Below are positions 16,363-25,833 of a stretch of DNA of 64,000 nucleotides, in pieces. Source of the stretch: Altererythrobacter sp. B11. Lineage in GTDB: Bacteria > Pseudomonadota > Alphaproteobacteria > Sphingomonadales > Sphingomonadaceae. The position numbers and the translations under genes are program-made. Within the stretch, counting starts at the first letter, position 1. The number at the start of each line of letters is the position of its first letter. The notes under the pieces are model-generated. The model saw only the letters and a list, made by a program, of their open reading frames with translations, ran no database searches and was not told where the DNA came from. Location: positions 3,325,001-3,389,000 of the forward strand of contig NZ_AP018498.1 of the NCBI RefSeq assembly GCF_003569745.1, in the 5' to 3' direction.

Positions 16363-17643
16363 ATGCTTAATTCTTCCCTGCTTGACCGCCGCAACCTTGC
16401 CGTCCCACGCGGCGTTTCCACAGCAACACCGGTCTTCGCAGATCGGGCATCAAATGCCGAAATCTGGGACGTGGAAGGTCGGCGCTATATCGACTTTGCC
16501 GGCGGCATCGCGGTTCTGAACGTTGGCCACCTCCATCCCCATGTGACCAGAGCGGTCGCCGCACAGCTCGAGCGCTTCTCGCACACCGCCTTTCAGGTCA
16601 TGGCTTATGAAAGCTATGTGGCGCTCGCGGAGCGGCTGAACGCGCTGGCCCCGTTCGAAGCGCCCGCCAAGACGATCTTCTTCACCACCGGCGCGGAAGC
16701 GACCGAAAATGCCGTGAAGATCGCCAAGGCGGCGACAAAGCGCACGGGGATCATTGCTTTTACCGGCGGCTTTCATGGACGCAGTGCACTGGCAAGCGCG
16801 CTGACCGGCAAGGTCTTCCCTTACAAGTTCCAGTTCGGCCCCGTCGTGCCGGACGTCTTTCACCTGCCCTTTCCGAACCCGGCTTATGGTACTGATGTCG
16901 AAGACAGCTTGAAGGCGCTCGACTTCCTCTTCGCAGCCGACATTCCGCCCCAAAACGTCGCGGCCATCATCATTGAACCGGTGCAGGGCGAAGGCGGCTT
17001 CCATCCGGCACCGGCCGCGTTGCTGTGCGCCCTGCGCGAGATTTGCGACCGTCACGGCATTTTGCTTATTGCCGATGAAGTCCAGACCGGCTTCGCGCGG
17101 ACCGGCCGCATGTTCGCCATCGAACATAGCGGGATCGAGCCCGACCTCGTCGCCGTTGCCAAGTCCCTGGCTGGCGGCTTCCCGCTCTCCGGCGTCATCG
17201 GCCGGGCCGACGTCATGGACTGCGTGGAGCCGGGTGGCCTAGGCGGCACCTATGGCGGCTCACCGGTCGGATGCACGGCTGCGCTCGCCGTGCTCGATGT
17301 TATCGCCGAGGAAAACCTGATCGAACGCGCCATGGTCATCGGCACCGCCATGTCCGAACGGATCGAGCAGTGGCGCGGCCGGAACGACCTTATGCTCGTC
17401 TCTGCGCCACGAGGCCTAGGCGCCATGATCGGCTTCGATATTCTCGACCCCGCGAGGAATGGATTGCCTCTTGCCGGTGGCGCAAAGCCAGTGATCGAGA
17501 GAGCGCTCGATGCGGGGCTTGTCGTACTAGGTTGCGGCGTGCACGGCGAAACCGTGCGCCTTCTGGTGCCGCTAACCGCATCGGACGCGCTGGTCGAAGA
17601 GGGCTTCGTCCTGCTCGAGCAGGCCCTGAAGAGGCTGCCATGA
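16363..17643 (+). CDS. gabT: 4-aminobutyrate transaminase
   Basis: This class III PLP aminotransferase converts 4-aminobutyrate and 2-oxoglutarate to succinate semialdehyde and glutamate. At 426 residues it has the normal GabT length, with DFAGGIAVLNVGHLHPHV near residue 45, FFTTGAEATENAVKIAK at 106, IIIEPVQGEGGF at 202, LLIADEVQTGFARTGR with the cofactor Asp238, and the PLP lysine Lys267 in VAVAKSLAGGFPLSG. An ATGA overlap couples it to the succinate-semialdehyde dehydrogenase, which is the next step. GABA may come from putrescine and spermidine via the flavoproteins of this island. 5-aminovalerate transaminase activity is also possible. Confidence 0.93.
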   Translation: MLNSSLLDRRNLAVPRGVSTATPVFADRASNAEIWDVEGRRYIDFAGGIAVLNVGHLHPHVTRAVAAQLERFSHTAFQVMAYESYVALAERLNALAPFEAPAKTIFFTTGAEATENAVKIAKAATKRTGIIAFTGGFHGRSALASALTGKVFPYKFQFGPVVPDVFHLPFPNPAYGTDVEDSLKALDFLFAADIPPQNVAAIIIEPVQGEGGFHPAPAALLCALREICDRHGILLIADEVQTGFARTGRMFAIEHSGIEPDLVAVAKSLAGGFPLSGVIGRADVMDCVEPGGLGGTYGGSPVGCTAALAVLDVIAEENLIERAMVIGTAMSERIEQWRGRNDLMLVSAPRGLGAMIGFDILDPARNGLPLAGGAKPVIERALDAGLVVLGCGVHGETVRLLVPLTASDALVEEGFVLLEQALKRLP

Positions 17644-19118
17644 GGTTGCCCGAAGCTTGGGAGCCGGTTGGTCTGGTGCGACCGGAGCTGGTTCGTCAGA
17701 CGGCCCTCATCGGCGGCGAGTGGGTGAGCTCAGACCGAAAGCTAACCGTCACGGACCCTGCAACCGGTGCCTGTCTGGGGTCGGTACCGGATCTAGGTAG
17801 CGAAGCGACGCTTCAGGCAGTGGCAGCCGCATCGGCCACCTTCCCCGCCTGGCGCCAGCATAGTGCGCCCGAGCGGGCCGCCATTCTGCATCGGTGGCAT
17901 GACCTCATTCAGGCGCATACCGAAGATCTTGCCCGGATCATGACGAGTGAACAGGGCAAGCCTCTGGGCGAGGCGCGGGGCGAGGTCGCCTATGCCGCAT
18001 CGTTCATCAAGTGGTTCGCCGAGGAAGCGCGCCGCACCTACGGCGATGTCATCCCCGGTCATGCGCGCGACAAGCGCCTTGTCGTCATGCGCGAGCCGGT
18101 CGGCGTGGTCGCAGCTATCACGCCATGGAACTTTCCGCTGGCCATGATCACGCGCAAAGTCGGTCCGGCTCTGGCGGCCGGCTGCACCGTCATCGTCAAA
18201 CCTTCGGACCTCACGCCCTTCTCCGCGCTGGCTCTGGCCTTTCTAGCTCGAGAAGCCGGATTGCCCGACGGCGTGCTCAACGTCGTGACAGGCACGGCGG
18301 CACCCATCGGCGATGTGCTGGTGAGCCATCCGGATATCGCCAAGATCAGCTTCACCGGATCGACGGGTGTCGGCACCATGCTGGCGACCCGCGCCATGGC
18401 CAGCGTCAAGCGGGTCTCGCTGGAACTTGGCGGCAACGCGCCCTTCATAGTCTTTGACGATGCCGATCTGGGCGAGGCCCTCAATGGCGCGGTCGCATCA
18501 AAATTCCGCAATGCCGGGCAGACCTGCGTTTGCGCCAATCGCTTCTTCGTGCAGGCCGGCATCTACGATCGCTTCGTCGACGGTCTGGCGGAGCGGATCG
18601 ACGCCATCCGTGTCGGTGCAGGCCTGATCGAGGGGGTCGATCTCGGCCCGCTCATCAACGAGGCGGCCATTGCCAAGTCCAGCGGGCATGTCGCCGATGC
18701 GCTGCACAAGGGCGGCACCCTCGTGACCGGTGGCAGAGCCATCGATGGTGCGGGCCATTTCTTCAAACCAACCTTGATACGCGATGTGACTCCCGATGCC
18801 CTGCTCTGCCGCGAAGAGACCTTCGGCCCCGTTGCAGGCATTGTGCGTTTTGATACGGAAGCGCAGGCGATCACGATGGCGAACGATACCACTGCGGGCC
18901 TGGCTGCCTACCTTTTCACCCGCGATCTCTCGCGCAGCCATCGCGTTACCGAGGCCCTTCAATGTGGCATGATCGGCCTCAACACGGGTCTGATTTCCTC
19001 GGAAGTCGCGCCATTCGGCGGCGTCAAGCAGTCCGGCTTCGGTCGCGAAGGGTCGCGCTATGGCATGGATGAGTATCTGAACTTGAAACTAGTCTGCACG
19101 AGCGTCGCACCGATCTGA
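17640..19118 (+). CDS. gabD: Succinate-semialdehyde dehydrogenase, NAD(P)+
   Basis: This aldehyde dehydrogenase oxidises succinate semialdehyde to succinate. The 492-residue protein from ATG 17640 shows the family series: ITPWNFPLAMITRKVGPALA at 160, SFTGSTGVG near 237, the general base Glu262 in LELGGNAPFIV, and the nucleophile Cys296 in NAGQTCVCANR. The last has the Cys-x-Cys arrangement of GabD redox-sensitive enzymes. C-terminal PFGGVKQSGFGREGS is typical. The frame is open upstream to 17271, but that part overlaps gabT, and ATGA coupling fixes the start. With gabT it feeds GABA carbon into the TCA cycle. Confidence 0.93.
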   Translation: MRLPEAWEPVGLVRPELVRQTALIGGEWVSSDRKLTVTDPATGACLGSVPDLGSEATLQAVAAASATFPAWRQHSAPERAAILHRWHDLIQAHTEDLARIMTSEQGKPLGEARGEVAYAASFIKWFAEEARRTYGDVIPGHARDKRLVVMREPVGVVAAITPWNFPLAMITRKVGPALAAGCTVIVKPSDLTPFSALALAFLAREAGLPDGVLNVVTGTAAPIGDVLVSHPDIAKISFTGSTGVGTMLATRAMASVKRVSLELGGNAPFIVFDDADLGEALNGAVASKFRNAGQTCVCANRFFVQAGIYDRFVDGLAERIDAIRVGAGLIEGVDLGPLINEAAIAKSSGHVADALHKGGTLVTGGRAIDGAGHFFKPTLIRDVTPDALLCREETFGPVAGIVRFDTEAQAITMANDTTAGLAAYLFTRDLSRSHRVTEALQCGMIGLNTGLISSEVAPFGGVKQSGFGREGSRYGMDEYLNLKLVCTSVAPI

Positions 19119-19152
19119 CGCGCACGCCGCCAGCTGCTGAGAGGAGACGGGC

Positions 19153-20865
19153 ATGGTGAAGCGACGCAAGGTGCTGTTCCCTGTGGGGCTTGGCCTGCTT
19201 CTCGGTGCAAGCCCACTGCCGGCACTCGCTCGCGACCATGCCGATCTGCTGATCTGCAACGCCAACGTGCTCACAGTCGACGACGCTTTCTCCATCGGTT
19301 CTTCGGTTGCCGTACGCGACGAGCGGATCGTTGCCGTTGGCGGGCTGGACCTATGCGAGGCCTATGAAGCAACGCGGAAGATCGATCTGGGCGGCAAGAC
19401 ATTGATGCCCGGTTTTACCGATACGCACGTCCACCCAACCCCGGTTGCGCCCGGCGACATCGAATCCGGGGCCGCGCGCAGCATCGCGGAGCTTCAGGAC
19501 ATGTTGCGCGCTAAGGCGCGCGAGCTCGGGCCTGGCAAATGGATTACCGGCAACGGCTGGGACGAGGCGAAGTTCGCCGAGCAACGCAACCCCTCTCGCG
19601 CCGATCTCGACGCCGCGGCACCGGCCAATCCGGTCTATCTGACGCGCGCGGGAGCGCACTCCGGCGTCGCCAACTCCGCGGCGCTGAGGATTGCCGGCAT
19701 CGACAGAACCACCCCAGATCCCGCCGGCGGCCTCATCGAACGCGATGCGCAGGGTGAGCCGAGCGGCATTATTCGCGAGCGCAATGACCTGGTGCGCAAC
19801 TTCATCCCGCAGCCGAGTTGGGCCGAGATGCGTCCCCGCTACATCGGCTGGATGCGAGACGTTCTCGCCCTTGGCATAACAACCGTCTTCAATGCCAGCG
19901 GCACGATCGACGATGAACCAGTCGGCGAGGGCGGCATCGCCGACCCGCCCCCCAATATGACCTTCCGCCGGGCGCGGGAGATTTACGCTGAAATGGGCGA
20001 CTGTCTGCCCCGCATGACCATGTATATTTCGCATCCTGGCGAAGAACGACTCAAGGCATTCGGCCACCGCACCGGCTATGGCGACAATCGCCTGCGGCTT
20101 GGTCCCATCGGCGAGAACCTGGTGGACGGCGGCTTTACGGGGCCAACCGCTTGGCTCTTGGTCGATTACAAGGGACAGCCGGGCTTTCGGGGCAAAGGCC
20201 GCTTCACCGATGAGGAACTGCAATCGCTTGTGGACTCAGCCGCTGCGCTCGGCTGGCAAATGGGCCTGCACGCCATTGGCGATGCCGCCATCGTGCAGAC
20301 TGTGAACGCCTATCATCGCGCGCTCGCCAAGACCGGCAGGGCATCGAGCAACCATCGCTGGTTCCTCGACCATTTCACGATCATGCCGCCGGACGCGACC
20401 ATGGAGATCATGAGGACCGACAACATCATGATCGCCCAGCAGCCAAACTTCCTCTACAACCTCGAGGCGCGCTACCAGCAGACGCTCGACGAGTGGCGGT
20501 TGGCACACAATAATTCGGTCGCGACACCCGCCCACAAATTCGGACTGTTTGTGGCCTTCGGCAGCGACAATCTGCCCATCGGCCCGCTGGTCGGCCTCTA
20601 CACGGCAATCACGCGCAAGGGGCAGAGCGGCAAGGTCCATGGCATTGAGGAGGCGGTGTCGCGCAAGGAAGCGATCCGCATGTACACGTCCAACGGACCG
20701 TATCTCTCCTGGGAAGAGGGGGAAAAGGGGACTATCGAGCCGGGTAAGCTCGCCGACATGATCGTTCTTCCCTTCGATCCGCTGACGTCCGCCCCGGAGA
20801 CGATCCTGAACGGCCAGGTCGAGATGACATTTGTGGGCGGAAAGCTCGTCTACCAGCGCCCCTGA
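19153..20865 (+). CDS. Exported YtcJ-like amidohydrolase
   Basis: The 570-residue protein starts with a signal peptide (KRRKVLFPVGLGLLLGA, cleavage near ALA-RD) and belongs to the amidohydrolase family of metal-dependent hydrolases. The first metal motif is GFTDTHVHP (His92 and His94), with further candidate ligands in LHAIGDAAI, HRWFLDHF and the aspartate in FVAFGSDNLPIG. YtcJ-type members cleave amide or formamide bonds but few substrates are known. It follows gabD after 34 bp with a strong GAGGAGA ribosome-binding site, so it belongs to the gabTD operon. I infer it releases amines or omega-amino acids from an N-acylated precursor in the periplasm. The terminator at 20903-20935 follows. Confidence 0.85.
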   Translation: MVKRRKVLFPVGLGLLLGASPLPALARDHADLLICNANVLTVDDAFSIGSSVAVRDERIVAVGGLDLCEAYEATRKIDLGGKTLMPGFTDTHVHPTPVAPGDIESGAARSIAELQDMLRAKARELGPGKWITGNGWDEAKFAEQRNPSRADLDAAAPANPVYLTRAGAHSGVANSAALRIAGIDRTTPDPAGGLIERDAQGEPSGIIRERNDLVRNFIPQPSWAEMRPRYIGWMRDVLALGITTVFNASGTIDDEPVGEGGIADPPPNMTFRRAREIYAEMGDCLPRMTMYISHPGEERLKAFGHRTGYGDNRLRLGPIGENLVDGGFTGPTAWLLVDYKGQPGFRGKGRFTDEELQSLVDSAAALGWQMGLHAIGDAAIVQTVNAYHRALAKTGRASSNHRWFLDHFTIMPPDATMEIMRTDNIMIAQQPNFLYNLEARYQQTLDEWRLAHNNSVATPAHKFGLFVAFGSDNLPIGPLVGLYTAITRKGQSGKVHGIEEAVSRKEAIRMYTSNGPYLSWEEGEKGTIEPGKLADMIVLPFDPLTSAPETILNGQVEMTFVGGKLVYQRP

Positions 20866-20902
20866 ACGCCGGCGCCAATGCGCCGCCCCGACCATGAACA
20901 AA

Positions 20903-20935
20903 GGGCCGTGCCTTGTGGCACGGCCCTCTCCTTTT
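20903..20935. terminator. Bidirectional Rho-independent terminator
   Basis: GGGCCGTGCC (20903-20912) and GGCACGGCCC (20917-20926) form a perfect 10-bp GC-rich stem with a 4-base loop. On the plus strand the stem is followed by TCTCCTTTT, and on the minus strand by TTTGTTC. It lies between the convergent amidohydrolase and TonB receptor genes and would end both transcripts. Confidence 0.85.
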
Positions 20936-21025
20936 GGCTTCAGCGGTTCGCGATCGCTTTGCGCCACACAAAAAAGTGAGCGGCATCACGCGGATGCCGC
21001 TCTATCTGAGCCCGTGCAATAACTG

Positions 21026-23587
21026 CTAGAATTTTGCGTTCAGGCGAACGTACCAGAAGCCGCCATTGTACCCGAAGGGCGACGAGTCGATGTAGCGCGA
21101 GCCGCTCACAGTCGCCTGTGTGGCCTCATACCAGTTGGCATTGGGCTGGCCGGGCGCGCGGTTGTCCTCGTCCGGATGATTGTCGAAGATATTCTCCCCC
21201 CCGACAGCGAGCGTGAAGTTGTCGTTGATCTTGTAGGCGACCTCCAGATCTGCGACGAATTCAGAGCCGATATCCAGCTTCCCCCCGTTGGCCTCGGTGT
21301 TCCAGTTGACCCAGCCATCGTAGAAGTAACCGCGTCCGGTGATCGACCATTTGCCGAGAGACCAGTTCTCGGTGAGCGTGACGCGCCACGGGGGCAGTCC
21401 CTCTTCCATCTGGTTCTCACGCAGTGTGTCGACGACATTGGAGCTTCGGCTCACGACGCGGGTGACATTGTAGTTGACCGCCAGCGTCGTGTTGAACAGG
21501 CCGATGCCAGTATAGCCGCGATGGCTCGCCGTAATGTCGACGCCCTGTGTCCGGGTTTTGAAACCATTGGCGAAGTAGCGCATGTAGCTCACTGTCGCCC
21601 AGTTGGCCAAGCCGGCTTCCCGCAGGATCGTGCGCTGATCGTCGGTCGTGATGTTGATGTAGGAGGCCAGCCCCATGCGATCGCGGACAGCGATGTTGTA
21701 ATAGTCCACGGTCAGGTTGAAACCGCCGCCAGGAGTCAGCACGAAGCCGGCGGAAAGGTTGGTCGACTTCTCTGGCCGCAGCGGTTCCGCGCCGAAGGCA
21801 ATGGAGGCCGGATTGCTGGCAGGCAACGTGATGCTGTCCGCCGGGCTGTTGCCCTGGAAGAAGGTGATACCGGCGGTCGTGTAGAGCTGACCCGGCGTTG
21901 GAGCGCGGAAGCCGGTGCTCGCCGTGCCGCGGATCGCGATGAGTGGCGAGAAGGCGTAGCGTGCAGACACCTTACCGTTGGTGGTACTGCCGAAATCCGA
22001 GAAATGCTCGTAGCGACCGGCGAAACCGAGCGTGAAGCCCTCGAACAGGTCGCCCTCGATATCGAGATAGCCAGCATAGCTGCGGCGGCTGTTGTTCACG
22101 ACGAAGTTGGGAGAATAGCCGGGAAAACCGCTGACGCCAGGCGCCTGAGTCGCGACCCGGCCATCGCTGAGATACTGCACCGAATAGAGACCGGCCTCAT
22201 AGGAAGGCAAATCGCCCAGCACGATCTCATAGGATTCGGTACGGTGTTCTGCACCCACCGCAATGGTGATCGGGGAAGCGAGGCCGATTTCCCAAGGATA
22301 GGCCAGGTCCGCGTTGAAGTTGGTTTCGCGCTGTTCGAGCGATCCCATGTAGAAATCGGTGGGCGAATCCGGACCGAGCGACGAGTTGAGCGAGTTCGAC
22401 ATCGTATAGTCTACGCGGCTCTGCCCGTAGCTGGCGCTCACATCATAGGTGATTCCGTTGTTGAACTCGCCCTTGTATCCGCCCGTGAGCGAGGTGTCGG
22501 TAACCTTGCCCTTGAACTGTGGCGTGAAACCATTGGGGTAGAGCGAGAGGAAGTTATAGGTCGCGCCATTGGCGTCCCATGTGCCGTCGGGCAACTGGTC
22601 GAGATAGATGTCGTTGAAGACGCTGGAACGCCCGTAGTTCGCCGTCCCGGTATCGGTTCGGTTCGGGCCCACGGCATCGACCGGCTGGCGCCAGTTGAAC
22701 TGGAATTCCTGCCGCGTGAGGCCATAATTGCCGAACAGATAGACTTCTGCTTTGTCAGAAACGGCCAGGCCGCTGTTAAAGAACAGGCGGTAGGAGCGGA
22801 CTTTCGGATCGCCGATCTTCTGGACCGGATCGTCGATGTCCATGTCCGGATAGGTGAGCTTGGTGGCAAGCGCGCCGATGCGCTGGCCGCCGCGACTGGT
22901 GTAGCCTGCGTCCAAGAACTCGCCTGCCACGTCCATGAAGCCATCGGGACCGAGCGGCAGGCCGACATTCATCGCAGCCTGATAGTTCTGGCCGTCGCCC
23001 TCATAATATTGACCATAGCGCGTTCGCACGTCGCCGCCCGAGCGGGCACTGCGCAACGTGTAGTTGATGACGCCGGCAATGGCGTCCGAGCCATATTGGG
23101 CGGAAGCACCATCCCGGAGTACTTCGATGCGTTCCACAGCGATGACCGGGATCTGCGAAATGTCCGGTCCCTGCGCACCGCTCGCCAGCGCACCACCGTT
23201 GAGCTGCACGAGGGCCGAGCGGTGACGACGCTTGCCATTCACCAATACCAGGATCTGATCCGGTGGCAGGCCCCGCAGCGTGGGAGGACGCACGAAGCCC
23301 GAACCATCCGAATTGATGCCGACGAACCGGCCAACATTGAAGGACGGAATGAGGCCACGAAGAATCGTGTTCATGTCTCCCGAAGATTGGGTTGCAAGGT
23401 CGCTAGCCGAAAGCACGTCGACGGGTGCCGTCGATTCAAGCGCGGATCGGTCAGCGCGGCGTGTCCCGGTGACGATGATCGCTGAGGTCGCTTCGTCTTC
23501 CTGTTCGGCAGTTTGCGCGAAGGCCGGCGCGGCGTCGATCAGGGCAACCGCTAGCGCGATGCCACTGGTCCAGGTCTTGATCTTCAT
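21026..23587 (-). CDS. TonB-dependent outer-membrane receptor
   Basis: The 853-residue protein has a signal peptide (cleavage near AFA-QT), a short TonB-box-like region (AIIVTGTR), a plug domain with PPTLRGLPPDQILVLVNGKR and VERIEVLRDGASAQYGSDAI, and a long barrel ending in aromatic FWYVRLNAKF as expected for BAM insertion. It has no STN signalling extension, so uptake is not obviously coupled to a FecR. A GGGGGAAG ribosome-binding site precedes the ATG. Placed between the gabTD-amidohydrolase operon and the polyamine operon, it probably imports the substrate of the island across the outer membrane. The ligand is unknown. Confidence 0.93.
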   Translation of the reverse strand: MKIKTWTSGIALAVALIDAAPAFAQTAEQEDEATSAIIVTGTRRADRSALESTAPVDVLSASDLATQSSGDMNTILRGLIPSFNVGRFVGINSDGSGFVRPPTLRGLPPDQILVLVNGKRRHRSALVQLNGGALASGAQGPDISQIPVIAVERIEVLRDGASAQYGSDAIAGVINYTLRSARSGGDVRTRYGQYYEGDGQNYQAAMNVGLPLGPDGFMDVAGEFLDAGYTSRGGQRIGALATKLTYPDMDIDDPVQKIGDPKVRSYRLFFNSGLAVSDKAEVYLFGNYGLTRQEFQFNWRQPVDAVGPNRTDTGTANYGRSSVFNDIYLDQLPDGTWDANGATYNFLSLYPNGFTPQFKGKVTDTSLTGGYKGEFNNGITYDVSASYGQSRVDYTMSNSLNSSLGPDSPTDFYMGSLEQRETNFNADLAYPWEIGLASPITIAVGAEHRTESYEIVLGDLPSYEAGLYSVQYLSDGRVATQAPGVSGFPGYSPNFVVNNSRRSYAGYLDIEGDLFEGFTLGFAGRYEHFSDFGSTTNGKVSARYAFSPLIAIRGTASTGFRAPTPGQLYTTAGITFFQGNSPADSITLPASNPASIAFGAEPLRPEKSTNLSAGFVLTPGGGFNLTVDYYNIAVRDRMGLASYINITTDDQRTILREAGLANWATVSYMRYFANGFKTRTQGVDITASHRGYTGIGLFNTTLAVNYNVTRVVSRSSNVVDTLRENQMEEGLPPWRVTLTENWSLGKWSITGRGYFYDGWVNWNTEANGGKLDIGSEFVADLEVAYKINDNFTLAVGGENIFDNHPDEDNRAPGQPNANWYEATQATVSGSRYIDSSPFGYNGGFWYVRLNAKF

Positions 23588-23802
23588 CTGCTTCCCCCTG
23601 TCATGGAATACAAGCGGGCATTTCGTCCCGCGGCCTCATGTCGGCAGCGTCATGGCCGTTATGCGCCTGCATTCTCCTTGCTGCATGTGCGAGTTCATTT
23701 GCTGCAGTGCGATCATGACGCTACCGCCCCCCCGGGCGGAAGGAGCCAAGCACGCACGTCCTGGTGCCTTTTGCGCACCGGCTTCCGAGGTAATCGGGAA
23801 CG

Positions 23803-23835
23803 GAAAACAAGCCCGCCATCATAGCGATGGCGGGC
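23803..23835 (-). terminator. Rho-independent terminator of the spermidine dehydrogenase operon
   Basis: On the minus strand GCCCGCCATC and GATGGCGGGC (23835-23826 and 23820-23811) form a perfect 10-bp stem with a 5-base loop, followed by TTGTTTTCC. It sits 33 bp past the stop of the flavoprotein gene and separates that operon from the TonB receptor gene. Confidence 0.85.
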
Positions 23836-23868
23836 CTGACTTTCGTTAATATTCAAATATTAAATCAC

Positions 23869-25833
23869 TCAGCGTCTTGCAAAAGGATAGGTCTCACGCT
23901 CGATAGTTTCACTCACCGCCCGGTGTGCCTCGAGCATCGCAGCGTCCGTATGGGGACTCGCGGCCGCGTCGGAGTTCGCAATCGCAACAAGGCCGAACGG
24001 CTTGCGGCCCACCACACAGGGTCGTGTTTCCGTCTCGCTGTAGACCCACTCAACCGGGTCGTAGAGACTGTTGTAAGTGTAGGCATAGCCATGCGGCCAG
24101 CGGTTGACTGTGATCGCCGCAATATCGCGAGCTGGATCGAAACCTCCGGGACCGAGCAGCCGCGCGAGCTGGCTGCGCGTCTCGCGCTCGAAGGTTTCGA
24201 AGCTCAGCCCGAGAAGCTCCGCGCGCCCGATGCGATGCTGGTCTCGGCGCGGCAGTCCGGGGCTGTTCATGAACTTGGTCAGGTGCAGTGCAATCGGCTC
24301 ATCGGGCGAGCGCGCATGGCTGAGCGCCCCGAGGCTCGCAGCCTCGGTCAATGCAACCGAGTCATGGAACATGGTGGGTGTGGAGATGCTCGAGACCCCC
24401 AGGTTCTGGAAGGCCCGCCAGTTGCGCAACACGACGTTCGTGTAGATGAGCGGTCCCTTCACGCCGTAGGCCAGCGCCTCCTTCTGTGTCTCGGGCAATT
24501 CCGGCATCATGTAGGGAATCGCCATGTTCCAGCACGCCAGAATGACCGACTTTCCGCGCACGGACTTGAGCTGATCGCCATTGGCATAGGTGAGAATGGC
24601 TTCGCGGGCCGAGCTCGGATCGCCATCATGACGTACATTGACGACAATGCTGTTGAGGCGAATGCGCACGGGGTTGCTCGGCAAGTCGAGCTGGCCATAG
24701 TCGAACATCGCGGTGCCCATGTCTTCCTGCGTGCGGCCGCTGGTCGCGTTCGGCACAAGCGAGGAGACGAGCAGCCGCGCGACGGTGGCGTTTCCATCTG
24801 GGAAATGCACCGCGACGTGAGTTTCCTTCTGGCGGCCGTGCTGGCCGCCCGGAAGATCTGAGAAAAGCCCGTCCGGAATGGGGCCGAGACCGAGGCCGGA
24901 AAAGCCGGGATAGCCCTGCACCCAGCCAAACAGCGCCGGCGTCGCGTCGGCGCCAACACAGAAGCTGCCTGTCCCCATCTGCTGGAAGAACCAGAGCGCC
25001 TGTGGATCGATTTTGACGGTCTTGAGGTAATAGTCCTGGAACGACGTTGTAGCGAGAAAGGCCTTCTTGTCCGCCACGCTCATGCCTGCCAGATAGTCGG
25101 GTTGCTCGGCCGCGACGAGCCGAAGCAAGTCCCCGCGCGCCTTGGGTGAAAGCGGTGTCTTGGCCAGGAACGCCGACGTGAAGACACTGTCCGATCTGCG
25201 ACCGGCCTCCGGCACAACGAGCCGGTCTACCTGCCAGGTTTCCTTGTCGAAGAAGTGCCCGCGGGCAAGCCCCATCTCGCTGTAGAGCGTCGCGTTCTCG
25301 ACGTTCGCGACCTCGTAGCGGGCAAGATCGACACCCATGTCGTCGAGCACCTCGCGCGCCCAGAGATTGTAGCGCGCTGGGGATTCGATGTTCAGCGTTC
25401 CGCCGTTGATGACGACCTTCTTGCCGTCGACCATGAACTCGTTGCGCTTGGCATGGCCGCCGAAATCATCGTGATTTTCGAGGATCAGGATGCGCGCGTC
25501 CGAGCCGACCGCCTTGCGATAGAAATGCGCTGCCGAAAGTCCGCTCAGCCCGCCCCCGACGATGACGAGATCATAAACCTCGCCCTGGTCCTTCACGCTG
25601 TCCAGATCCAGCGCACCGTCCCGCATCAGATGCGCGACTTCGAAAGAGCCCGGGTGGCTGCCGCGCATGCCGGTCTTCGCTGGCGGGTAGGTCTCGCCCG
25701 CGCCACCCACCGTCAGTTGCGCGGCCGCAGACCCACCCCAACCAAGCGCGCCGATGGCGACCGCTGTGCCGCTAACGAAGTCGCGGCGGGTGATCGGGCA
25801 ATGCATGCCGAGGCGACGGTCCTGTTGGGTCAT
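23869..25833 (-). CDS. Spermidine-dehydrogenase-like flavoprotein, Tat-exported (copy 1)
   Basis: The 654-residue protein begins DRRLGMHCPITRRDFVSG, a twin-arginine signal with the DRxLGM lead-in typical of bacterial spermidine dehydrogenases. Then come the FAD-binding YDLVIVGGGLSGLSAAHFYR and the GGHAKRNEF motif near residue 140. C-terminal NRWPHGYAYTYNSLYDP is characteristic of the family. Such enzymes oxidatively cleave spermidine to 1,3-diaminopropane and 4-aminobutyraldehyde in the periplasm. It overlaps the permease by ATGA and ends the operon. A close relative lies at 30489-32393. Substrate specificity is inferred from family and context. Confidence 0.82.
   Translation of the reverse strand: MTQQDRRLGMHCPITRRDFVSGTAVAIGALGWGGSAAAQLTVGGAGETYPPAKTGMRGSHPGSFEVAHLMRDGALDLDSVKDQGEVYDLVIVGGGLSGLSAAHFYRKAVGSDARILILENHDDFGGHAKRNEFMVDGKKVVINGGTLNIESPARYNLWAREVLDDMGVDLARYEVANVENATLYSEMGLARGHFFDKETWQVDRLVVPEAGRRSDSVFTSAFLAKTPLSPKARGDLLRLVAAEQPDYLAGMSVADKKAFLATTSFQDYYLKTVKIDPQALWFFQQMGTGSFCVGADATPALFGWVQGYPGFSGLGLGPIPDGLFSDLPGGQHGRQKETHVAVHFPDGNATVARLLVSSLVPNATSGRTQEDMGTAMFDYGQLDLPSNPVRIRLNSIVVNVRHDGDPSSAREAILTYANGDQLKSVRGKSVILACWNMAIPYMMPELPETQKEALAYGVKGPLIYTNVVLRNWRAFQNLGVSSISTPTMFHDSVALTEAASLGALSHARSPDEPIALHLTKFMNSPGLPRRDQHRIGRAELLGLSFETFERETRSQLARLLGPGGFDPARDIAAITVNRWPHGYAYTYNSLYDPVEWVYSETETRPCVVGRKPFGLVAIANSDAAASPHTDAAMLEAHRAVSETIERETYPFARR

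Noticed and set aside
21176-23485. 769-residue plus-strand frame opposite the TonB receptor
   Set aside because: Shadow frame. The minus strand encodes an unmistakable TonB receptor with signal peptide and barrel end.
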